From assembly GCA_020634115.1 (NCBI GenBank), contig JACKCH010000011.1, forward strand, positions 310,001 through 374,000: a DNA stretch of 64,000 nucleotides. The letters are read 5' to 3'. Of this stretch, positions 16,662 to 25,138 are shown piece by piece; position 1 is the stretch's first letter; each line of letters opens with the position of its first letter. The notes under the pieces are model-generated. The model was not told the origin of the DNA. It searched no databases and was given only the letters and a program-made list of their open reading frames with translations. The stretch is from Anaerolineaceae bacterium. GTDB lineage: Bacteria; Chloroflexota; Anaerolineae; Aggregatilineales; Phototrophicaceae. A program made the translations under genes and the position numbers.

Positions 16662-17114
16662 ATGGCAACAGTAGACCAAATCGAGCGCAACATCCTGCTA
16701 CCGGCATCCCGTGAGCGCGTGTGGCGGGCGATTACCAACCCGGTAGAACTGTGTAAGTGGTTCGCATCCGAATGTGAGTTTCGCCCCGAAGTGGGGAGTC
16801 CCATCCGACTCGTGTGGCAGAGCGGCGCGGTTTCATTGGGTGTGATCGAGGGTATAGAACCGCCATCCCGCTTTGCCTTCCGCTGGCACGCCAAGCCCAC
16901 CCCATACACCGACCCGTTGACCCCAGCGAACAGTACGGTGGTGACTTTTGCACTGAAGTCGGTTGCCGGAGGAACACGCCTCACCGTGACGGAAACCGGA
17001 TTTGCGGCTCTACCTGACCCGGCGCGGGCGCATGTGTTGACGGAGAACACCAGCGGTTGGACGGCGGAACTGGAAGAACTGACGCACTATATCTCAACAT
17101 CGGAGACAGAATGA
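16662..17114 (+). CDS. SRPBCC/AHSA1-type protein, coupled to ArsR regulator
   Basis: A 150-residue protein from ATG 16662. The blocks IERNILLPASRERVWRAITNP, LCKWFASECEF and GTRLTVTETGF are typical of the AHSA1 (activator of Hsp90 homolog 1-like) group of helix-grip proteins. The frame is open further upstream, but that part crosses the promoter and operator sites and is not coding. Its TGA overlaps the ATG of the ArsR gene (ATGA), so the two are translationally coupled, a very common ArsR-AHSA1 pairing. The ligand is unknown. Confidence 0.88.
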   Translation: MATVDQIERNILLPASRERVWRAITNPVELCKWFASECEFRPEVGSPIRLVWQSGAVSLGVIEGIEPPSRFAFRWHAKPTPYTDPLTPANSTVVTFALKSVAGGTRLTVTETGFAALPDPARAHVLTENTSGWTAELEELTHYISTSETE

Positions 17115-17443
17115 CCCTTAAAGAGCAGGATGTCTTCGGGGCGGTGGCCGACCCGACCCGGCGGCAGCTCCTTGAAACACTCTCCATTGAAGGCGATAAG
17201 ACCGCTACCGAGCTGGCGAAACGATTCCCCATCACGCGGCAGGGCGTCGCCAAGCATCTGCGGATTCTTGAGGATGCGGGGCTGGTTTCGACCCAACACG
17301 AAGGGCGCGAAACCATCTACACCTTTCACCCAGAGCCATTGGCGGAAACGGTTTCGTGGGTGGAATCCATTAACGCTGCCTGGGATGAACGGCTGCAGGC
17401 GCTGCGGGATTACCTGCTGGCTGAAAGCGATAATGAGGCCTAA
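17111..17443 (+). CDS. ArsR-family winged-helix transcriptional regulator
   Basis: A 110-residue regulator. FGAVADPTRRQLLETLS is the conserved first helix pair, and FPITRQGVAKHLRILEDAGLV is the recognition helix-turn-helix of ArsR proteins. There are no cysteine-rich metal-sensing motifs, as expected for the ArsR subgroup that partners AHSA1 proteins. It is coupled by a 4-bp overlap to the SRPBCC gene and probably represses its own operon and the divergent SRPBCC gene through the two GCAAC-N6-GTTGC palindromes at 16536-16596. Confidence 0.92.
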   Translation: MTLKEQDVFGAVADPTRRQLLETLSIEGDKTATELAKRFPITRQGVAKHLRILEDAGLVSTQHEGRETIYTFHPEPLAETVSWVESINAAWDERLQALRDYLLAESDNEA

Positions 17444-17535
17444 AACAAGTCTCGTAAGCACAGATGGCGTGAAACCCTGATTGCTGTTATACCGGGCATG
17501 TGCTTACCCACTAGAATCTCCGCTTATAATGCCCG

Positions 17536-19239
17536 TTATTCCGCTGCGTCCACTGCACAGCGGAAGCCGAGATCGTCACTATATGCCGAAGGTTCCTCGC
17601 CTTGCCGTTCCGCCGCGCCTGTCCGATCCAGGAACTCCTCGGAGTTATAGTATGATCCACCGCGACGTACTCGTGAAACCGTGATTCTTTGCATATCTTC
17701 ACGACCATCCACCGCATCATAGGGATAGCTCACATAAATACTGCTGGCCCACTCCCAGACATTGCCCAGCATGTCATAAGCGCCAACCCACGAAACCCCA
17801 CCGGATCGGCTGCCAATTGCCATCGTGCGAAAATCTGAATTGCCCCTGTAAACTAGATTATCCGTCGCAAATTGGTCGCCCCAGGGATATTTCAGGCTGT
17901 CCGGCCCGCGGGCCGCATATTCCCATTCAGCTTCTGTCGGCAAGCGACCTCCACGCAGGTTGCAGTAGTCACGGGCCTCGAACCAGGTGACACTCTCTCT
18001 TGGCCGATTGGGGATGCTGACCCAGCGGCTTGAATTGGATGCTTGTCCACCTAATTCCACAAACTGCTCATTACTGACTTCGTATTTATCGATCCAGAAT
18101 GGCGCATCAAAACAAATTGAGGTAATCGGCGTCTCGTCATCATCCCCCCCGTCATAACCCATCTCGAAACACCCTGCCGGAACCAACACCATTGCCACAC
18201 CGTTAAAGTCGCGCTCAACCGGCGTCCAGTCCGCGTTCGCTGTGACGGGAGTCAATACGACAGCCTCACTGGAAGTCGGAGCAGCTGTACTTATAATGGC
18301 CTGGGCGGTGGCGGTGCTTTCTGCAAATACCTGTGCGTTCCGGGTTTCCAGCGCATCTACCGTGCGCTGCAACATCGCCTCAGTTGCAGTAGTATCCAGT
18401 CGTTGGATTGCCACTTCAGTTGATGGTGGGAGCGCCCTGCCAATAGCCTGGGCGGTGGCGGTACTCTCTGCAAACACCTGTGCATTGCGGGTTTCCAGTG
18501 CGTCTACTGTGCGCTGTAACATCGCCTCGGTTACGGTAGTGTCTAACTGACTGATCGCTGTCACGGTGGTGAGATTCTGGGGACGGGCGGTCTCCGTTGC
18601 CGTCGCTATGGGTGTTGGGGAAGATTCGGGTGTGGCGGGCTGAGGGTTCAATAGGCTGATGGCGACTATCGCCACTGCCAATACTGCAACCACCCCGGCC
18701 AGAATGCCCCATCGCCCGCGTATCCCGGATGTCCCGACAGCCTGTGGAGTAGTTGGTTCCGGCACATCGGCAGCGGCGAACACCTCTTTCAACGCATAAA
18801 TGAGTTTGTCTACATCGCGCTTGAAATCCGGGTCATCACGGATCACCGTTGCATTCCGGTAGGTCAATTCACGCATGTCTTCTGGCAGGTCGTCGGCGGC
18901 GGGCATGGTGGCGTGATCCACCAGCACTGGAATCACACGGATGTGCGGCTGCTGTAAAGCCGATACAATCTCCAATCGGACAAAATCATTCGGATCATCC
19001 AGGCGTCGCTGACCGTTCTCATCCGTCACGTTCAGCCATTGTGCGCCGATGATGACCAGCAGCGCGTCAGTCTGGGTAATGGCCTCCCGCAGCACACCCC
19101 GGAAATCCGTGCCAATCGGGATGCTGTCCACATCCTTAAACACGTTGTCTTTGCCGAACGCATCCAGCAGGTGATCGTAGATGCGCCCCGCATCTTTACG
19201 GCTGTCTGACCGCCGGTAGGAAACGAAAACTTTTGCCAT
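17536..19239 (-). CDS. TIR domain - transmembrane - SUMF1 (FGE-sulfatase) receptor-like protein
   Basis: A 567-residue three-part protein. Residues 1-150 form a TIR domain: VFVSYRRSDS start, BB-loop-like DVDSIPIGTDF, GAQW, and DFVRLEIVSAL with Glu90 at the position of the catalytic glutamate of TIR NADases. Residues 177-197 are one hydrophobic helix, so the TIR part should be cytosolic. Residues 200-335 are a Thr/Ala/Ser-rich linker with two near-identical 36-residue repeats (about 231-266 and 280-315; 18442-18549 and 18295-18402). Residues 341-566 are a SUMF1/formylglycine-generating-enzyme-type domain (RLPTEAEWEYAARG, MLGNVWEWASS, VRRGGSYYNS), presumably outside. It may sense a ligand outside and signal by NAD cleavage inside. 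Confidence 0.9.
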   Translation of the reverse strand: MAKVFVSYRRSDSRKDAGRIYDHLLDAFGKDNVFKDVDSIPIGTDFRGVLREAITQTDALLVIIGAQWLNVTDENGQRRLDDPNDFVRLEIVSALQQPHIRVIPVLVDHATMPAADDLPEDMRELTYRNATVIRDDPDFKRDVDKLIYALKEVFAAADVPEPTTPQAVGTSGIRGRWGILAGVVAVLAVAIVAISLLNPQPATPESSPTPIATATETARPQNLTTVTAISQLDTTVTEAMLQRTVDALETRNAQVFAESTATAQAIGRALPPSTEVAIQRLDTTATEAMLQRTVDALETRNAQVFAESTATAQAIISTAAPTSSEAVVLTPVTANADWTPVERDFNGVAMVLVPAGCFEMGYDGGDDDETPITSICFDAPFWIDKYEVSNEQFVELGGQASNSSRWVSIPNRPRESVTWFEARDYCNLRGGRLPTEAEWEYAARGPDSLKYPWGDQFATDNLVYRGNSDFRTMAIGSRSGGVSWVGAYDMLGNVWEWASSIYVSYPYDAVDGREDMQRITVSRVRRGGSYYNSEEFLDRTGAAERQGEEPSAYSDDLGFRCAVDAAE

Positions 19240-19357
19240 GAATAATCCTCCCCCCCACCATTATGACGCGAGGGTCGGATTCAGGCAATCAGGCAACAGA
19301 TTGCAGTACAATGGGGTTTTACGCAATCGATATGCGTTATTCTGGTGAAAACGAGAT

Positions 19358-20869
19358 ATGACCCTCCTACTGGGATTAGATGTCGGAACGTCGAGCGCGA
19401 AAGCTATCCTCTTTGATGTGGATTCGGCTCGCCTGATCGCGGTTGCCAGCCAGGAATACCCGGTGCTGAGACCCGCGCCGGATCGGGTAGAGCAAGACCC
19501 GGAAACCTGGTGGGCGGCGGTGGTCAAGGCGACCCGACAGATCGTGACTGAGGCCGGACGCGATGACGTGGTCGCCATCAGCTTCAGCGGGCAGATGCAC
19601 GGCACGATTCTGCTGGACGCGGCCAATCAACCGCTGCATCCGGCCATTATCTGGGCTGACCAGCGGAGTGCGGCGGAATGTGAGGAACTGGTCGCCCCGC
19701 TCGGCGCGGCGGCCTACGCGCAGCTGGCCGGGACACTGCCCGCCACCGGATTCATGGGCGCGACGCTGCTCTGGTTGGCAAAGCACGAACCGGCGCTGCT
19801 CGAAAAGACCCACCAGGTTGTTTTCCCTAAGGATTATGTCCGGCTGAAAATGACCGGGCGGGCGGCAACGGAAGTCAGCGACGCGGCCAGCAGCGGCGTT
19901 TTTGATATTGCCGGGCGAAAGTGGGCGAAGCCGATTTTACAGGCCGTTGGTCTGCCGGAAACCATCTTCCCCGAAGTCCTCTCCTCCACAGCGGTAGCTG
20001 GAACATTGTTGCCCACCGCCGCCCAGGAAATGGGGCTGCAAGCGGGGATTCCGGTTGTGGCCGGGTGTGCCGATCAACCGGCGCAGGCGATTGGGAATGG
20101 GTTGATTCGACCCGGCAACGCATCGGTGACGACGGGCAGCGGCGGGCAGGTATTCGTGCCGGTTCAGCCCACCAACACCGGAATCAGAACCGACCCGCGA
20201 CTGCATGTATTCATCCATGCCGTACCGGAACTATACTATGTGGAAGGTGCGATTCTGTCGGCGGGCTTATCGCTGCGCTGGCTGCGTGAAATGACTGGGC
20301 TGGGGGGTGTCCCTGACGCCTACCCAATACTCAGTCGTGAGGCGGCGGCAGTCGCCCCCGGCGCGGATGGACTGCTGTTTTTGCCGTACCTTTCCGGGGA
20401 ACGAACGCCGCACATGGACCCGTTAGCGCGTGGTGCGTTTATCGGCCTGAGCAGCTATCATACACGCGGGCATCTGGCGCGGGCGGTGATGGAGGGCGTC
20501 GCGTTTGCGCTGCGTCAGGCATTAGAAATCAGCCTCTCCCTCGGTGGTACGGTTGGGATGGTTATCGCGGCAGGTGGCGGCGCGGAAAGCCCGGTCTGGC
20601 GGCAAATCCAGGCTGACATTTTCGGCGTTCCCATGCGGCAAACCCTATTGACAGAACAGGCCAGTATCGGTGCGGCACTGCTGGCGGGAGTAGGTGTTGG
20701 CGTGTATCCCGGTTTCGCCAGCGCCTGCGCCCAGGTTGTGCAGCTTGGGCCGGAGACAGCCCCCAACACCGCGAATCAGGCTTTTTACCAGGCACTTTTT
20801 GAACAGTATTCGGCGCTCTACCCCCGGTTGAAACAGGATTTTCACCAACTGGCACACCGGCGGCAGTAG
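19358..20869 (+). CDS. xylB: Xylulokinase
   Basis: A 503-residue FGGY-family sugar kinase. LLGLDVGTSSAKAILFD opens the first ATP-binding actin-like domain, SFSGQMHGTILLD and IIWADQRS are typical of xylulokinases, and GCADQPAQAIGNG carries the catalytic Asp. The C-terminal AAGGGAESPVWRQIQADIFG block is the family signature region. It phosphorylates D-xylulose (or a close ketose) with ATP. It is followed 17 bp downstream by a ketose 3-epimerase-like gene, so it may act on the epimerised ketose. Length and motifs match XylB well. Confidence 0.92.
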   Translation: MTLLLGLDVGTSSAKAILFDVDSARLIAVASQEYPVLRPAPDRVEQDPETWWAAVVKATRQIVTEAGRDDVVAISFSGQMHGTILLDAANQPLHPAIIWADQRSAAECEELVAPLGAAAYAQLAGTLPATGFMGATLLWLAKHEPALLEKTHQVVFPKDYVRLKMTGRAATEVSDAASSGVFDIAGRKWAKPILQAVGLPETIFPEVLSSTAVAGTLLPTAAQEMGLQAGIPVVAGCADQPAQAIGNGLIRPGNASVTTGSGGQVFVPVQPTNTGIRTDPRLHVFIHAVPELYYVEGAILSAGLSLRWLREMTGLGGVPDAYPILSREAAAVAPGADGLLFLPYLSGERTPHMDPLARGAFIGLSSYHTRGHLARAVMEGVAFALRQALEISLSLGGTVGMVIAAGGGAESPVWRQIQADIFGVPMRQTLLTEQASIGAALLAGVGVGVYPGFASACAQVVQLGPETAPNTANQAFYQALFEQYSALYPRLKQDFHQLAHRRQ

Positions 20870-20886
20870 CTTGTGAAAGGAACAAT

Positions 20887-21741
20887 ATGATGAAGTTTGG
20901 CGCACATGCTTTCGTATGGATTGGTGACTGGACGACGGACAGCGGTAATCACGCGATTACGGAGGCGGGCAAGGTCGGGTTTGACCTGATCGAAATCCCG
21001 CTGCTGAATCCCGACACGTTTGATGCGGCTTCGCACCGGGCAACGCTGGCAAAGGCCGGGATTGAAGCCACCTGCTCGCTGGTGCTTCCCAAGGATGCCC
21101 ACCTGCCCGATGAACCGGAGAAGGCGCGAGATTTTCTCTACCGGGCGCTGGTGCAGGTGGAAGCCGTCGGCAGTCGTTACCTGGGGGGCTGTATTGCCTA
21201 TTCGCTCGGCACGCTGACCGGTGTACCTCCAACCGCGCAGGAACGACAGACGGTGGTGGACGTGCTGAAAGACGTGGCCGCCGAGGCCAAACGGCGCGGC
21301 ATCACCCTGGCGCTGGAAGCCTGCAACCGTTACGAAACCTACCTGTACAATTCGCTGGCCGATACCCGCGAGACAATCCTGGCGGTGGGCGTGGATAACC
21401 TCAAACTTCATGCCGACACTTATCACATGAATATTGAGGAAGAAGGCTTCTATACACCGCTGGTCAACACAGCGGACGTGCTGGACTATATCCACATGAG
21501 CGAGAGCCATCGCGGGCTGGTGGGTTCCGGCACGGTGAACTGGGATGAAGTCTGGCGTGGACTGGCCGATGCGAAATTTGACGGGCATCTCGTCCTGGAG
21601 TCCTTCGCGGCAATCAACCCGGATTTGGCAGCGGCGACCTGTCTCTGGCGTCCGCCTAATCAGGGGCCAGCCGTCCTTTCTACAGAGGGCTTCAAGTTTT
21701 TGAAAGCCGGTGCTGAGAAGTATGGTTTAGGGGCGAACTGA
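20887..21741 (+). CDS. D-tagatose/D-allulose 3-epimerase family TIM-barrel protein
   Basis: A 284-residue sugar phosphate isomerase/epimerase family protein. The four expected metal ligands are present at the usual spacing: Glu144 (LALEACNRYE), Asp177 (HADTYHMN), His203 (YIHMSESHRG) and Glu238 (VLESF), the pattern of ketose 3-epimerases. GAAAGGAAC precedes ATG 20887; ATG 20890 is an equal choice. It likely epimerises a free ketohexose or ketopentose at C3 and passes the product to the xylulokinase encoded just upstream. The substrate is not decided by sequence alone. Confidence 0.85.
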   Translation: MMKFGAHAFVWIGDWTTDSGNHAITEAGKVGFDLIEIPLLNPDTFDAASHRATLAKAGIEATCSLVLPKDAHLPDEPEKARDFLYRALVQVEAVGSRYLGGCIAYSLGTLTGVPPTAQERQTVVDVLKDVAAEAKRRGITLALEACNRYETYLYNSLADTRETILAVGVDNLKLHADTYHMNIEEEGFYTPLVNTADVLDYIHMSESHRGLVGSGTVNWDEVWRGLADAKFDGHLVLESFAAINPDLAAATCLWRPPNQGPAVLSTEGFKFLKAGAEKYGLGAN

Positions 21742-21941
21742 AAAGCGCATTGATGAGTCCATCTGGGGAGGGTCCGCAGCCCTCCCCGGCTACTGTATCA
21801 TCCTGCTATCTCACCCGGATGAAAAGGGGGAGATAGAGAGAAGTACCCGTTCGCTCCCTGAGTGGCGATTGACTGATGGCTGAAAACTGACCACTGATGA
21901 CTTGCTCCCCCGCGTAATCAGGAAGTGTAAGGGGAAAAATC

Positions 21942-22469
21942 ATGTCTGAACTGTCCACCGCTGTTGTGACCTTCGCGCCACCCGAAGTGCAGGCGCACGC
22001 TGCCCCTCTGATGCGCCGGTATGCGCCGGATGACTTCGTGCGTGTGCCACCGCACATCACGATTCTGTATCCGTTTGTGCCAGTTCCCGACCTTGATGCC
22101 GCCTGTCGGAAACTCACATCCCTCTGCGCGAACGTTGCACCGTTCGACATCACTATGCAGGGGTATAGCCATTTCACCACCATTACCTACATGCAGCCCG
22201 CCAACCCACAGCCCATTCAGGCGCTTTGCCAGCGCATCTTTGCGGTTTTCCCCGAATGCCCACCCTACCGAGGCGCACACGGCAACACGCCGACCCCGCA
22301 TATGACAGTGGGCATCTTCGACAGTGCGGCGGAACGAAAAGTGACCCTATTCCCAGATTATGCTCCCATCACCTTTCGCGTAGGCCGCCTGCATGTGATC
22401 TATGGTGTGGATGATGAGCCGCTGCCCTGGCTGACCCATGCGGTGATTCAGTTAGATGGCGCGGGATAA
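21942..22469 (+). CDS. 2H phosphoesterase / 2'-5' RNA ligase family protein
   Basis: A 175-residue protein with the two HxT motifs that define the 2H phosphoesterase fold: PPHIT (His38, Thr40) and TPHMT (His120, Thr122). Members hydrolyse or ligate 2',3'- or 2'-5'-phosphodiester links in RNA or small nucleotides. The 200 bp upstream is non-coding, and a run of GGGG before ATG 21942 may act as the ribosome binding site. It is a lone gene; no RNA repair partner is seen nearby. Confidence 0.85.
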   Translation: MSELSTAVVTFAPPEVQAHAAPLMRRYAPDDFVRVPPHITILYPFVPVPDLDAACRKLTSLCANVAPFDITMQGYSHFTTITYMQPANPQPIQALCQRIFAVFPECPPYRGAHGNTPTPHMTVGIFDSAAERKVTLFPDYAPITFRVGRLHVIYGVDDEPLPWLTHAVIQLDGAG

Positions 22470-22735
22470 GCACAAGCAGTCGCTGATGCCCTACCACCCG
22501 ACACATGCGGGCATCCACCCGATAGACAAACTCCTGTTCGCTGTAGCTGTGTTTCCATAGCTGAAATTTGGTGCGACGCATAGATAAAGAGAAGAGGGCA
22601 TAGTACTACACCCAATAACTTCAAACCTGGAGATTGTTAATGGCTGTGATGAATGTTCCACGAAATGCAGGTTATGAAGTTGAAGAAATATTTAGGAGAT
22701 TGATTTGCCCCATGATTCAGAGATGTCAACTGTCT

Positions 22736-23443
22736 TTATGTATCAAATCGACGTATCAAGGTCAATTCGCCACTGCCTGGTAATAATAATGTGATTTGTT
22801 TGGGGTCGGAATGTTTCACAGAAAAATCGACAAAATTCGGAATAACAGTTACAGCGCCAATGTCAAGCAAGATACTTGTTTTTCCAACCCCAATTACCTG
22901 CGCTCTGGCCGATAATCCCGCATGAGTTCCACTAAGCGAATCTTCGAACACAATACAATTTTGGGGTGATACGGATAGTTTTTTCGCACCCAGTTCATAA
23001 CAATCAGGATGTGGTTTTCCTCTACTAATCACATCAGCTGTTACAATCGCATCAAATTTGTCAGCGAGGTCAAATTGAGCAAATACTGAATCGACTTTAC
23101 GCTGTTTGCCGCTAGTGACTAAGGCAGTTGGAATATGATGCTGCTTGAGTAGGTTCAGGAAGTCTAACACGCCCGCCACGAGTTGATATGTGAGGTTATC
23201 TTCGTAAATAGCAATGTCTTGCTCAATCTTTTGCATTTCGCCTGCATTTAACATTGGGAAATATTGTTTGAGCGTCCTACGAGACTGTGTACCATGTATA
23301 AAACGCTCAAAATCTTCATTTGTCAAAGTGACTTGATGTGTACGTGCAAGCTGATTCCAAAAGAATTCCACACTGGCATGAGTGTCAATCACTACTCCAT
23401 CCATATCAAATAAGAGTGCGTGAATGTTGTCAAGATGCATCAT
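22736..23443 (-). CDS. HAD-superfamily hydrolase (beta-phosphoglucomutase-like)
   Basis: A 235-residue HAD hydrolase. LLFDMDGVVIDTH gives the nucleophile Asp13 and Asp15, LVTSGKQRK is motif II, and the GKPHPDCYELGAKKL and VFEDSLSGTHAG blocks are motifs III and IV. It is the beta-phosphoglucomutase/phosphatase type with a helical cap, and probably dephosphorylates or mutates a small sugar phosphate. Its codon use is clearly more AT-rich than that of its neighbours and it is flanked by 270-350 bp of non-coding AT-rich DNA, so horizontal gain is likely. ATG 23443 or 23440 can serve as start. Confidence 0.88.
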   Translation of the reverse strand: MMHLDNIHALLFDMDGVVIDTHASVEFFWNQLARTHQVTLTNEDFERFIHGTQSRRTLKQYFPMLNAGEMQKIEQDIAIYEDNLTYQLVAGVLDFLNLLKQHHIPTALVTSGKQRKVDSVFAQFDLADKFDAIVTADVISRGKPHPDCYELGAKKLSVSPQNCIVFEDSLSGTHAGLSARAQVIGVGKTSILLDIGAVTVIPNFVDFSVKHSDPKQITLLLPGSGELTLIRRFDT

Positions 23444-23792
23444 TGTCTAATCTTTCATGATGGGTCAATCATAGCGAATATCCTTAGTGTGATGTTGTTT
23501 TTCCTTTTGTGCAACGGCCTGATTCGAATATCAAGTGTTTATTGAAACAAAAATCAGCAACCAAACACAACCTGATCCACTTCACCCACTGATATTATCT
23601 ATCAGCTTTTTGACTATATCTGTGTGATCAAGGGCAAAGGACTCATACTGACCCCATCGAAGCCATCTGGTAAAGCCAACCCCGCTGAAAACGCTCAATA
23701 TTGAGGTTTGTTTAACATCCCTTTCAGCTTGTTCTCAGATTTCTATTTATAATTTGTAATAGAACTTATAGTCTGGGAGAGGATGCAAAACG
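23444..23792. other. AT-rich intergenic region before the HtrA gene
   Basis: No coding frame is convincing. A TATAAT box at 23748-23753 is a possible -10 element for the protease gene, but no good -35 box sits at the right distance. Otherwise nothing is seen. Confidence 0.35.
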
Positions 23793-24953
23793 ATGATGCG
23801 TCTTATAAAGTCCCGCTTGGCGGTAGTGGTCGCCATCGGGTTATTAGTGGTGGTTGTCGCCATTCTGGGGGCAGCTGTCAGCACTGCAACAACGGGCAGA
23901 CTGCCGGTACAGGTTTTGTATGAAGCCACCTCACTTGCTTCGCTCACCGCACAGGAACAGGTGCTGGCCGATCTGTATACGCGGGTCAGCCCTTCCGTCG
24001 TTTCGATCAATGTGTCGTCGCGCAGCGCCGGCTCTGGCTTTTCGGACTCGCAAGGGGTGATCCTGAGTTCTGGTTCGGGCTTCGTGATTAACCAGGATGG
24101 TTACATTATCACCAACAACCATGTGGTAGACGGAGCCACCACAATTGAGGTCAATTTCTACGACGGCACGATCACGCGGGCGGACATCGTCGGCCTTGAC
24201 CCTGATTCCGACCTGGCGGTGTTGAAGGTGAATGTCCCGGCACAGCAGCTTCATCCAGTCACCTTTGGGGATTCAGACGGCCTGGTCATCGGGCAGTCGG
24301 CACTGGCAATCGGCAGTCCGTTCGGGCAGCGTTGGACACTCACGGAGGGTATTATCAGCGCCCTGGATCGCACTCTGCAGGGACTGACTCAGTATTCGGT
24401 GGGTTCGGTTGTCCAGACCGACGCGGCGATTAACCCCGGCAACAGTGGCGGCCCGCTGTTCAACCTGCAAGGCCAGGTGATCGGCGTGAACTCCCAGATT
24501 TTGAGCCAGTCGCGCAGCAATTCCGGCATCGGATTCGCTATTCCAAGCAACCTGGTGAAGCGCGTCGCCACCGAAATTATCAACACCGGCTCGGTCAATT
24601 ACAGCCTGCTGGGGATCAGCTCGAATCGCGAACGGGAAATCACCCTGGCGTTGATCGAGGCAATGGGATTGCCCAACAACCTGCAAGGCGTGGTGGTGGA
24701 TAGTGTCACCCCCAACGGTCCGGCGGCGCAGGCTGGTCTGCAAAACCCAAGCAATGCACGTCAGGTGAATGGCGAAGTCGTATACAGTACTGCCGACATT
24801 ATCACCGCCATTGACGGGCAGCCATTGACCGGGATGAGTTCGCTGGTGTCCTACCTTGCCAGCAGCACCGTACCGGGGCAGACCGTCAACCTGACCGTGT
24901 GGCGCAACAATCAGTTCGTAACCGTTCCGGTGGTACTCGGTTCACGCCGGTAA
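23793..24953 (+). CDS. HtrA/DegP-type trypsin-like serine protease with PDZ domain
   Basis: A 386-residue membrane-anchored protease. Residues 7-30 form an uncleaved signal anchor. The chymotrypsin-fold domain (about 60-245) has the triad His110 (TNNHVVDG), Asp140 (DSDLAVLKV) and Ser218 (NPGNSGGPL). A PDZ domain (about 270-380) follows, with VDSVTPNGPAAQAGL. It should degrade or refold damaged proteins outside the cytoplasmic membrane. It stands alone; the next gene is an unrelated MFS exporter. Start: GGGAGAGGATG lies about 10 nt before ATG 23793, with ATG 23796 also possible. Confidence 0.94.
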   Translation: MMRLIKSRLAVVVAIGLLVVVVAILGAAVSTATTGRLPVQVLYEATSLASLTAQEQVLADLYTRVSPSVVSINVSSRSAGSGFSDSQGVILSSGSGFVINQDGYIITNNHVVDGATTIEVNFYDGTITRADIVGLDPDSDLAVLKVNVPAQQLHPVTFGDSDGLVIGQSALAIGSPFGQRWTLTEGIISALDRTLQGLTQYSVGSVVQTDAAINPGNSGGPLFNLQGQVIGVNSQILSQSRSNSGIGFAIPSNLVKRVATEIINTGSVNYSLLGISSNREREITLALIEAMGLPNNLQGVVVDSVTPNGPAAQAGLQNPSNARQVNGEVVYSTADIITAIDGQPLTGMSSLVSYLASSTVPGQTVNLTVWRNNQFVTVPVVLGSRR

Positions 24954-25138
24954 TCGCCTGCGGTATTGAACAAAAGCCCCACCGGGGGCGTTAAAAGGGG
25001 TACAGCATAACGAACCGCTCACCCCGCATAGCTTCTGGAGAAAATACGAGTGCAACCGTTTGTGTTGGCGCTCGTATTGATTCTTATATGGTGTCGCAAC
25101 ACCCCAAAAGCGCCGCGTGAGCAGAAAAGGATCATCGC

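Noticed and set aside
22640..22783. 47-codon plus-strand frame with a GGAG site before ATG 22640
   Set aside because: It runs antisense into the end of the HAD gene, has no recognisable family and no coding bias. It may be a chance or decayed frame.
24960..24995. Terminator after the htrA gene
   Set aside because: The GCCCC/GGGGC stem is short and followed by A-rich rather than T-rich sequence on the plus strand, so it is mentioned only under the MFS gene.
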